Source of the DNA: Actinoplanes missouriensis 431
GTDB taxonomy: Bacteria > Actinomycetota > Actinomycetes > Mycobacteriales > Micromonosporaceae
Length of the DNA stretch: 64,000 nucleotides
NCBI RefSeq assembly: GCF_000284295.1
Contig: NC_017093.1
Span: 7,378,001 to 7,442,000 of the forward strand
Direction of reading: 5' to 3'
In this document: positions 33,477 to 40,747 of the stretch, piece by piece
How the letters are laid out: every line of letters starts with the position of its first letter
Position numbering within the stretch: position 1 is the stretch's first letter
Position numbers and translations under genes: made by a program
The notes under the pieces: model-generated
Database searches by the model: none
What the model saw: only the letters and a program-made list of their open reading frames with translations
What the model was told of the DNA's origin: nothing

Positions 33477-34844
33477 TCAGATCCGGTACGCCCAGACGCC
33501 CAGTCCGTGCTCATCCCGGCAGACCACGTGCCGTTCGTCGGCCGCGCACTCGGCGCTCGCCGTCTCGGCCGCGCCGAGAACCCGGACCTCGGCATGCCCG
33601 GGCAGCACCACGCCGAACAGCGAACGGCCGGCATCGTGGTCACGCCGCAGCACCAGCGCCTCGCCCGGTGACGACCCCGGCGCCTGGGCCACCACCATGT
33701 CCCAGCCGGTCAGGTCGGCCACCGTGCGGCCGGTGAGCGGGTCGGCCAGCCGGACCGGCACGTCGGTGTGGGTCTGGGTCTCCAGCACCGCTCCGGCCCG
33801 CATCTCCAGGTCGATCTCCGCTGTCACCGGCCAGACCGGCTCGCCGGTGGCCGGGTCCAGCACGGACTGCTCCCTGAGCGGCCCGGAGCAGATCACGCCG
33901 AGGCAGACCGGGATCTCGCCCGGCGTCCGCGGCACCCGGTGCTCCCAGAGCCTGCGCAGCGTCCGGACGTCGTAGCCGGCCTGCACACCGGCCGTCTCGT
34001 AGCCGACCAGGGCAACCTGGCCGGCGACGGCGCCGCTTGACGGGCCGGAGCCGTCCCGCTCGGGCAGCGCCGCCTCGGCGAGAGTCTCCCCTGTTGCCCC
34101 GGCGAGCAGGGTGAGCCGCTGCGACGACGTGATCAGGACGGCGGCCGGCGTGCCGGGGACCGGGTCGACGGTGACCGAACCGCCGGGCGCCGCGGTCCAC
34201 AACGTCTTCCCGGTCACCAGGTCGACACCGCGCACCTCGGTGCGGAGCGGCGGCTCGGTGTGCGGCACGCCGGTGGCCGAGAAGTAGAGCGCACCCGGAT
34301 CGCCGGAGGCCTGGTCGTACTCGGTGCCGGGGCGGAACACGCGCTCCACCACGACACCGGTGCCGCCGGAGTCCAGCAGGGTCAGCGAGTTCGTCATGGT
34401 CCACCGGATCCGGCCGGTGGCGACGTCCATGGCGGTCGTGGTGTACCCCTCGGAGACCAGCACCGAGTCGGCGGCCTGCTGGATCGTCACCCCGCCGAAC
34501 AGGCCGCTACCGACCTCGTACTCCGCGCCGATGGGCACCGCGCTGGTCCAGAGCCGCTCCGGCTCCGGGTCCAGCCGCCAGGCGGTCAGCTCCCGTGCGA
34601 TGCCGCGCGACGAGGCGGTGTAGGCGTTTCCCCCGGCCAGCCGCAGCGGCATCTCCACAACGTCCATCGGCCCGGCCAGGCCCAGGTAACGCCAGCGGAC
34701 CGCGGCACCGGGCGCGGCGCCACCCAGCGTGATCAGCAGGACCGCCGCGAGCAGCAGGCCGGCGTGCCGGTACCGCCGGGGCGGCGGGCGCAGGCCGGCC
34801 GCCGGGCCGGGCTCCGGGACGCGGTCCAGGTCGATCAGCGTCAC
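33477..34844 (-). CDS. membrane-anchored PQQ-like beta-propeller protein 2
   Basis: A 455-aa paralogue. The cytoplasmic start VTLIDLDRVPEPG resembles its neighbours. A TM helix lies at about 27-45. Propeller repeats include DVATGRIRW, DLVTGKTLW and DPATGEPVW. Conserved Cys pairs are VCLGVICSG and AECAADERHVVCRDE, followed by a terminal VWAYR. The GTG at 34844 is chosen because AAGGG lies about 7 nt upstream and aligns with the paralogues; a GTG at 34859 lacks a ribosome-binding site. It is middle gene of the tandem set, spaced 26 and 45 bp from its neighbours. Confidence 0.8.
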   Translation of the reverse strand: MTLIDLDRVPEPGPAAGLRPPPRRYRHAGLLLAAVLLITLGGAAPGAAVRWRYLGLAGPMDVVEMPLRLAGGNAYTASSRGIARELTAWRLDPEPERLWTSAVPIGAEYEVGSGLFGGVTIQQAADSVLVSEGYTTTAMDVATGRIRWTMTNSLTLLDSGGTGVVVERVFRPGTEYDQASGDPGALYFSATGVPHTEPPLRTEVRGVDLVTGKTLWTAAPGGSVTVDPVPGTPAAVLITSSQRLTLLAGATGETLAEAALPERDGSGPSSGAVAGQVALVGYETAGVQAGYDVRTLRRLWEHRVPRTPGEIPVCLGVICSGPLREQSVLDPATGEPVWPVTAEIDLEMRAGAVLETQTHTDVPVRLADPLTGRTVADLTGWDMVVAQAPGSSPGEALVLRRDHDAGRSLFGVVLPGHAEVRVLGAAETASAECAADERHVVCRDEHGLGVWAYRI

Positions 34845-34870
34845 ACCGAAACCCTTCACGTGAGCGGTCG

Positions 34871-36166
34871 TCAGCCGGCGCCCGCCGCGGTCCGGTAGGC
34901 CCAGACGACCAGTTCACCGAAGGACGACCGGCAGACCAGCCGTTCCGGTGCGGACTGGCAGCCGCCGGTGCCGGCCGGCAGTTCCGCCAGCAGCCGCGGC
35001 CGCCGGGTGTCCGGCGCCGCGATCGCGACCATGGTACGCGTGCTCGTGGAGGCGTCCCGCGTCACCAGTAACTCCCCGTTACCGGGGCTGCCCGGCACCA
35101 GGTCCCAGCCGGACAGGTCCACCAGTGTCCCGCCGGTCTGCGGGTCGGCCAGCGCGACCGGGTCCTGCCCCGCGTATCCGACCAGGGCGGTGCCCTCCTG
35201 CTCCACGGTCCGCCAGTCACCGCGCTGCCAGCGGTGATCCCCGGTGGCGGGGTCGACGGCGCGGACGCCGTACTGGCCGATCAGGCAGGCGAGCAGGCCG
35301 CACGGGACGACCCGGTCGGTGCCCCGCACGGTCACGGTCCACAGCGGCCGCAGATCCGCCGGGTCGTAGGCGGAGATCGCGGTCCCGGACGGCCCGGGAT
35401 GGCGCAGCAGCAGCGTGCCCCCGGCGACCACCGGGTTGTCCGGGTCGTAGTCGGCGGCCGGGAACCTCCGGGAGGCCAGATGCCGGCCGTTCGCCGTGTC
35501 GTACAGGTCGGCGACCTGGTCGTCGCCGATCAGCAGCGTCCGGGGCTCGGTGTCGGCCGGGCCGGGCACCCCGAGCAGCACCGCGGTCCGGCGCAGGTGG
35601 AGCTGCCAGCGGACGTCGCCGATCACCGGGTCGATCACCTGGACGGTGTTCTCCACCCGGCGGCCCGGCCCGGAGCTGGTCCGCACGTCGTCGACGGCGA
35701 ACAGCAGCGAGGTGCCGGCGAAACTGATCACGTTGTGCTGGTTGCGCCACTGGTGGCCGCCGGTCGACAGCGACAGGGCAGTGGTGCCGACCGCGAACCG
35801 CCCGAACGGCCGCAGCAGCAGCATCCCGGCCGCGGTGCGCAGCCGGGAGACCTGCATGTCCTGCCGCACGCTCCACCGCAGCTCCCCGCTCTGCAGATGG
35901 TACGAGCTGAGGGTGGCGCCGGTCTGGGCGAGCAACCGGCCGCCCTCGGTGATCGCGTAGGGCTCGCCGGGGGCGATCGGGATGCTCAGCAGCGGGGTGA
36001 GCGCCGGCGGCCGGCGCAGCGGCCCGGACGCCCCGGCGAGCAGGAGCACGAGAACGGTCAGGAGCGCCGGGGCGAACCAGGGCGACGTGGTCGGCCGCCC
36101 CGGTTGCTCATATGTCTCCGGTTCCCCGCGATCCAGCCCGAGATCGATGACGACTGGCTCACCCAT
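34871..36166 (-). CDS. membrane-anchored PQQ-like beta-propeller protein 3
   Basis: A 431-aa paralogue and first gene of the operon. VVIDLGLDRGE is its cytoplasmic tail, a TM helix lies at about 32-50, and the propeller has repeats such as DPVIGDVRW, DTANGRHLA and DPATGDHRW. Cys pairs are PCGLLACL and GCQSAPERLVCRS, then VWAYR. The ATG at 36166 has no good ribosome-binding site. A 7-bp inverted repeat lies 3-22 nt upstream of it. The upstream gene dxs is in the same direction 48 bp away, so read-through is possible. Confidence 0.8.
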   Translation of the reverse strand: MGEPVVIDLGLDRGEPETYEQPGRPTTSPWFAPALLTVLVLLLAGASGPLRRPPALTPLLSIPIAPGEPYAITEGGRLLAQTGATLSSYHLQSGELRWSVRQDMQVSRLRTAAGMLLLRPFGRFAVGTTALSLSTGGHQWRNQHNVISFAGTSLLFAVDDVRTSSGPGRRVENTVQVIDPVIGDVRWQLHLRRTAVLLGVPGPADTEPRTLLIGDDQVADLYDTANGRHLASRRFPAADYDPDNPVVAGGTLLLRHPGPSGTAISAYDPADLRPLWTVTVRGTDRVVPCGLLACLIGQYGVRAVDPATGDHRWQRGDWRTVEQEGTALVGYAGQDPVALADPQTGGTLVDLSGWDLVPGSPGNGELLVTRDASTSTRTMVAIAAPDTRRPRLLAELPAGTGGCQSAPERLVCRSSFGELVVWAYRTAAGAG

Positions 36167-36168
36167 CC

Positions 36169-36188
36169 ATCCAACGTAACGGTTGGAT
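36169..36188. promoter_or_regulatory. inverted repeat just upstream of the propeller operon
   Basis: ATCCAAC-gtaacg-GTTGGAT is a perfect 7-bp dyad ending 2 nt before the start codon of the first propeller gene, where the ribosome-binding site would be. It could be an operator or a small RNA hairpin limiting translation. The dyad is seen; the role is inferred. Confidence 0.4.
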
Positions 36189-36214
36189 AACGAGATCGCC
36201 CATCGGCCGATCGA

Positions 36215-38140
36215 TCAGACCGCGGCCGTCGCCTCCCCGGCCGGAGCGGCGTCCAGGCGGGACACCGTCTCGGTCACCTCGCGGGCGACGTCCTGCGCGG
36301 TCAGGCCCAGGGCGGTGAGGATCTCGGCGCGGGTGCCGTGCGGGTGGAAGCCGACCGGCACGCCGAAGTCGCGCAGCGGCACCGCGACGCCCGCGTCCCG
36401 CAGGGCGCTCGCCACCGCGTCACCCACGCCACCGGTACGGACGCCGTCCTCCAGGGTCACCACGAGGCGGTGGGCCGCGGCCAGGCCGGTCAGCTCGATC
36501 GGCACCGGGCGGACCCAGCGCGGGTCAACGACGGTCACGCCGTACCCCTGCTCGGCGAGCCGCTCCGCGGCGTCCAGACCGAGGCCCGCGAACGAGCCGA
36601 CCGCGACCAGCAGAATGTCTTTTCTCTCGTCCTCGCGCAGCACGTCGATCTGGCCGACCCGGCGCAGCGCCGGGGTGGCCGGGGCGACCGAGCCGGTCGG
36701 GAAGCGCACGATCGTCGGGCCGTCGTCGACCGCGACCGCCTCCCGCAGCTCCTCACGCAGGGTCTCGGCGTCCCGCGGGGCGGCGATCCGCAGGCCCGGC
36801 ACCACGCCGAAGACGCTCATGTCCCACATGCCGTAGTGGCTCGGCCCGTCCGGCCCGGTGATCCCGGCCCGGTCCAGCACGAACGTCACCGGCAGCCGGT
36901 GCATCGCCACGTCGAGCAGCACCTGGTCGAACGCGCGGTTCAGGAACGTGGCGTAGACCGCCACCACCGGGTGCAGCCCGCCCATCGCCAGGCCGGCCGC
37001 GCTCGTCGCCGCGTGCTGCTCGGCGATGCCCACGTCGTAGGTCCGCTCCGGGTACTTCTTCGCCAGCGCGGCGATGCCGGTCGGCTCGGCCATCGCGGCG
37101 GTGATACCCACCACGTCCGGCCGCTCGTCGGCGATCCGGACCAGCTCCTCGGAGAAGACCTTCGTCCACTTCAGCGACGGCTTCGCGGTCAGCGCGCCGG
37201 TCTGCGGGTCGAACGCGCCCGGACCGTGCAGGCAGTCCGCCTCGTCCTGCTCGGCGGGGAGGTAACCGTAGCCCTTGCGGGTCACCGCGTGCACGATCAC
37301 CGGGGCGTTGAAGCCCTTGGCGCGGCGCAGCGCCGACTCCATCGCCTGCTGGTCGTGGCCGTCCACCGGCCCGATGTACTTCAGGCCGAGGTCCTCGAAC
37401 ATCGGCTGCGGGCTGACCGCGTCCTTGATGCCCTTCTTGACCGCGTGCAGCACCTCGAAGACCGGCTTGCCCACCACGGGCGTCTGGCCCAGCGCGTCCT
37501 TGACCAGGTCGAGCACCTTCTCGTAGCCCGGGTTCAGCCGCAGCGTGGAGAGGTGGTCGGCCAGGCCGCCGATGGTCGGCGCGTACGACCGGCCGTTGTC
37601 GTTGACGACGATGACCAGCCGGTTCTTCGTGGCGGCGATGTTGTTCAACGCCTCCCAGCACATGCCACCGGTCAGCGCGCCGTCGCCGACCACGGCCACC
37701 ACGTGCCGCTCCTCGCCGCGCAGCGCGAACGCCTTGGCCAGGCCGTCGGCGTAGGACAGGGCGGTGGAGGCGTGCGAGTTCTCGATCAGGTCGTGCTCGC
37801 TCTCGGCCTGGCTCGGGTAGCCGGTGAGGCCACCCCGCTGGCGCAGCAGGTCGAAGCCGTCCTGACGGCCGGTCACCATCTTGTGCACGTACGACTGGTG
37901 GCCGGTGTCGAAGAGGATCTTGTCGCGCGGTGAGTCGAAGACACGGTGCATCGCGAGGGTCATCTCGACCACGCCGAGGTTCGGACCGAGGTGGCCGCCG
38001 GTCCGCGACACCTTGGCGACGAGGAAGTCACGAATCTCGGCCGCGAGCAGGGTCAGCTGCTCCGGGGTCAGTCGCTTGAGATCACCGGGCTCGGTGATGC
38101 TCGCCAGCAGGCCGGCCGGGGTCGAGGGGGAGTCGCTCAT
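36215..38140 (-). CDS. dxs: 1-deoxy-D-xylulose-5-phosphate synthase
   Basis: A 641-aa thiamine-diphosphate enzyme that condenses pyruvate and glyceraldehyde 3-phosphate, the first step of the MEP isoprenoid pathway. The N-terminal HLGPNLGVVEMTLAMHRVF and TGHQSYVHK carry substrate His residues. The TPP/Mg motif is GDGALTGGMCWEALNNI. The catalytic Glu is in GIAEQHAATSAAGLA. The transketolase C-terminal domain is complete. ATG at 38140; longer frames lack homology. Divergent from folD. Confidence 0.97.
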   Translation of the reverse strand: MSDSPSTPAGLLASITEPGDLKRLTPEQLTLLAAEIRDFLVAKVSRTGGHLGPNLGVVEMTLAMHRVFDSPRDKILFDTGHQSYVHKMVTGRQDGFDLLRQRGGLTGYPSQAESEHDLIENSHASTALSYADGLAKAFALRGEERHVVAVVGDGALTGGMCWEALNNIAATKNRLVIVVNDNGRSYAPTIGGLADHLSTLRLNPGYEKVLDLVKDALGQTPVVGKPVFEVLHAVKKGIKDAVSPQPMFEDLGLKYIGPVDGHDQQAMESALRRAKGFNAPVIVHAVTRKGYGYLPAEQDEADCLHGPGAFDPQTGALTAKPSLKWTKVFSEELVRIADERPDVVGITAAMAEPTGIAALAKKYPERTYDVGIAEQHAATSAAGLAMGGLHPVVAVYATFLNRAFDQVLLDVAMHRLPVTFVLDRAGITGPDGPSHYGMWDMSVFGVVPGLRIAAPRDAETLREELREAVAVDDGPTIVRFPTGSVAPATPALRRVGQIDVLREDERKDILLVAVGSFAGLGLDAAERLAEQGYGVTVVDPRWVRPVPIELTGLAAAHRLVVTLEDGVRTGGVGDAVASALRDAGVAVPLRDFGVPVGFHPHGTRAEILTALGLTAQDVAREVTETVSRLDAAPAGEATAAV

Positions 38141-38274
38141 GAGGGAGCAGTCTATCGGTGCTCCGCCGTGGCGCACCTTACGCGAACGGCCGATGCCGAT
38201 CCTCCACACAACCTCCACATCCTCGCAACCGGTCACCCCGGCTGGCCGGCCGTACCGATGGTCGGGCATCCTGG

Positions 38275-38352
38275 AGGTCACGCAGCGACTGGCGGCACGG
38301 GGATGGTTCAACCATCGGGGAGCTCGTTGCGGAGAGTCGACCGCCTGGGCTC
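38275..38352 (+). ncRNA. ZTP (pfl) riboswitch upstream of folD
   Basis: The leader matches the pfl motif consensus. P1 can form from 38281-38288 with 38324-38331. CGACTGGCGG lies at 38286-38295. The P2 hairpin GATGGTT-c-AACCATC (38302-38316) is followed by GGGGAGC. The invariant CCGCCTGGGC is at 38341-38350, and CCGCC can pair with GGCGG (38291-38295) as the pseudoknot. It ends 7 nt before the folD Shine-Dalgarno (GGGGG, 38357-38361), so translation control is likely. ZTP/ZMP riboswitches sense folate stress and are known upstream of folD. Confidence 0.88.
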
Positions 38353-38369
38353 CCGCGGGGGTCACGCGT

Positions 38370-39224
38370 ATGTCCGCTCGTCTTCTTCCCGGCGCTCCCG
38401 TCGCCGAGTCCGTGCTCGCCGACGTCCGGCAGCGGGTCGCCGCGCTCAAGGACCGCGGCGTCCAGCCGAGCCTCGCCACCATCCTGGTCGGCGACGACGA
38501 CGCCAGCGCCGGTTACATCCGGATCAAACAGAAGCAGGCCGCCGAGCTGGGCTTCTCCTCCCCGCACGAGCACCTCAGCGGCGACGTCACGCAGGCCGAC
38601 CTGCTCCGGGTGATCGCCGGCTTCAACGACGACAAGGACGTGCACGGCGTCCTCATCCAGTACCCGATCCCGGCCCACCTGGACTACGACGCGGCGCTGC
38701 AGACGCTCGACCCCGACAAGGACGTCGACGGCATGCACCCGCTCAACATGGGCCGGCTCGCGGTCGGGCTGCCCGGGCCGCTGCCGTGCACCCCGGCCGG
38801 CATCGAGGCGCTGCTCGCCTTCCACGGCGTCGAGATCTCCGGTCGCGAGGTCGTCATCCTCGGCCGCGGTGCCACGCTGGGCCGCCCGCTTGCCATGCTG
38901 CTCGCCCAGAAACGCCCCACCGCGAACGCCGCCGTCACCGTGGTGCACACCGGCGTGAAGGACTGGCCGCGCTACACCCAGCGCGCCGAGATCCTGATCG
39001 CCGCCGCCGGCGTACCAGGCATCATCCAGCCCGAGCACGTGAAGCCGGGGGCCGTGGTGATCGGCGCGGGCGTGCGTTACGAGGGCCGCCGCCTGCTCCC
39101 GGACGTCGACGAGTCCTGCGCCGAGGTGGCGGGCGCCATCACCCCCCGCGTCGGCGGCGTCGGCCCGACCACGGTCGCGATGCTCTTCCGCAACGCGGTG
39201 AGCGCCGCCGAACGCGCCGGCTGA
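38370..39224 (+). CDS. folD: bifunctional methylenetetrahydrofolate dehydrogenase/cyclohydrolase
   Basis: A 284-aa enzyme interconverting methylene-, methenyl- and formyl-tetrahydrofolate with NADP. The active site is GYIRIKQKQAAELG (Tyr and Lys). The substrate loop GVLIQYPIPAHLD, DKDVDGMHPLN, PCTPAGIEALL and the NADP-binding VVILGRGATLGRPLAMLL are all present, as is the C-terminal PRVGGVGPTTVAML. The ATG at 38370 follows GGGGG by 8 nt, directly after the riboswitch. It supplies the C1 pool used by ThyA and purine synthesis. Confidence 0.97.
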   Translation: MSARLLPGAPVAESVLADVRQRVAALKDRGVQPSLATILVGDDDASAGYIRIKQKQAAELGFSSPHEHLSGDVTQADLLRVIAGFNDDKDVHGVLIQYPIPAHLDYDAALQTLDPDKDVDGMHPLNMGRLAVGLPGPLPCTPAGIEALLAFHGVEISGREVVILGRGATLGRPLAMLLAQKRPTANAAVTVVHTGVKDWPRYTQRAEILIAAAGVPGIIQPEHVKPGAVVIGAGVRYEGRRLLPDVDESCAEVAGAITPRVGGVGPTTVAMLFRNAVSAAERAG

Positions 39225-39245
39225 GCCAGCTGGCTCCGCTTCGCG

Positions 39246-39349
39246 GCAAAACGGCCTTTTGACCCGGTGAGTTGGCCGTTGGTTTCCCGCCACCCGCACA
39301 CCCCGCGGGCGTCGGCAAACCAGCGTCCAACTCACCGGCGGCGTTTTGC
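39246..39349. repeat. 104-bp imperfect inverted repeat between convergent genes
   Basis: Outer arms GCAAAACG (39246-39253) and CGTTTTGC (39342-39349) are exact complements. Inner arms CCGGTGAGTTGG (39264-39275) and CCAACTCACCGG (39327-39338) are exact, and pairing continues inward through TGGTTT/AAACCA. A 9-nt bulge lies on the left arm. It sits between the stops of folD and the RNA methyltransferase, so it may be a bidirectional terminator or a remnant palindromic element. Confidence 0.75.
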
Positions 39350-39409
39350 GGGTCGCCCCCCTGCTTACGTGCTCTTGCCGAGACTGAACGTCAGGGTGGG
39401 TGGGGGTGA

Positions 39410-40747
39410 TCACACCCGGTGCAGGAGGGCCACGCACTCCACGTGCTGGGTCATCGGGAAGCAGTCGAAGGCTCTGATCTCGACCGGGGCCCAGCCCTCG
39501 GCCCGGAAGGTCTTCAGGTCCCGGGCCAGGGCTGCCGGGTCGCAGGCGACGTAGGCGACGGCCCGCGGGGTGGCTGCGGCCACCGCGCGGACGACCTTGG
39601 CGCCGGCGCCGGCCCGGGGTGGGTCGAGGACGACGAGGTCGACCGGGGCGGTCAGGCGGCGGCGGGAGAGGGCCGCGTCGACCTTGGCCTCGACCACCTC
39701 GACCTCGGGGAGGCCGGCCAGGTTCCGGCGGGCCGCGGCGACGCCCGCCGGTGACGACTCGACCACGGTGGTCCGCGCTCCGGTGCGGGCTGCCAGGGCC
39801 GCCGCGAAGAGGCCGGCGCCGCCGTACAGATCCCAGGAGACCTCGCCCCGCGCCGGCTCCAGCATCGTCAGCACCGCGTCCACCAGCGTGTCGGCGGCGG
39901 CCGGGTGGATCTGCCAAAACCCTTCCGGGGGTACGGCCCAGGCCCGCCCTCCGGCGATCTCGGTCACCTCGCCCGGACCGGAGAGGCGGGTCAGCGTGCC
40001 ACCGGCCGGGGCGTCGCCGAGATCGTCCGCCGCCGTGCCGCCGGACGATCCGGCCGGGCGGGCCAGCACCGCGACGTCGCCGCCGGTGGAGGCGACCACC
40101 TGCAGCGCGTCCGCGTCCGGCCAGGTGCGGGACAGCAGGTCGAGCTCCTGGACGGCGGGGTGGGCGATCACACAGCGGTCGATCGGGACGACCTGGTGCG
40201 ACCGGTGCTGGAGCAGGCCGGGGCGGTCGAGGGCGTCGATCGCGTAACGGACCCGGCTGCGCCATCCGAGCAGTCGCTCCGCGTCCGGTTCGGCCCGGTC
40301 ACCGGAGGTGGCGGGACGGTCGGGTGCGGTGGGCAACGGCTCCACGCGTACAAAAATCTTGTCTTGATCTTCGGGGTTGATCCCGGCCAGGCGGGTGAGC
40401 TGGTCGCGGACCACGTCGGCTTTCCAGCGCAGCTGCGCGTCGGCGGAGACATGCTGCAGGTCACAGCCACCGCAGCCGCCCGGGTGAGCGAACGCGCAGG
40501 GCGGGGTGACCCGGTCCGGCGACGGCTCGTGGACCTCCACCGCGTCGGCGCGCAGGTAACCCTTGTGCAGCTCGGTGATCTCGGCGGTGACCCGCTCGCC
40601 CGGCAGCGCGTGCCGGACGAAGATCACTCGGCCGTGCGGGCCGCCGAGCCGGGCCACGCAGTGCCCGCCGTGCGCCGGAGCGCCCACGGTCACCTCGACC
40701 CGGTCACCCTCGACAAGATCGTCGGTCATCTCGTAGCTCTCGATCAT
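39410..40747 (-). CDS. class I SAM-dependent RNA m5U methyltransferase, TrmA/RlmD family
   Basis: A 445-aa enzyme. The N-terminal TRAM domain (about 10-70) binds RNA. Fe-S cluster Cys are suggested by PPCAFAHPGGCGGCDLQH plus a later Cys in DRCVIAHP. The SAM-binding WDLYGGAGLFAAAL and the catalytic nucleophile in VAYVACDPAALARDL are present. It methylates uridine C5 in 23S rRNA or tRNA; the exact site is unclear. The ATG overlaps the stop of the upstream transporter gene (ATGA). The order is conserved in mycobacteria. Confidence 0.9.
   Translation of the reverse strand: MIESYEMTDDLVEGDRVEVTVGAPAHGGHCVARLGGPHGRVIFVRHALPGERVTAEITELHKGYLRADAVEVHEPSPDRVTPPCAFAHPGGCGGCDLQHVSADAQLRWKADVVRDQLTRLAGINPEDQDKIFVRVEPLPTAPDRPATSGDRAEPDAERLLGWRSRVRYAIDALDRPGLLQHRSHQVVPIDRCVIAHPAVQELDLLSRTWPDADALQVVASTGGDVAVLARPAGSSGGTAADDLGDAPAGGTLTRLSGPGEVTEIAGGRAWAVPPEGFWQIHPAAADTLVDAVLTMLEPARGEVSWDLYGGAGLFAAALAARTGARTTVVESSPAGVAAARRNLAGLPEVEVVEAKVDAALSRRRLTAPVDLVVLDPPRAGAGAKVVRAVAAATPRAVAYVACDPAALARDLKTFRAEGWAPVEIRAFDCFPMTQHVECVALLHRV

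Noticed and set aside
38302..38316. GATGGTT-c-AACCATC read as a repressor operator
   Set aside because: It is better explained as the P2 hairpin of the ZTP riboswitch, since the flanking conserved elements fit.
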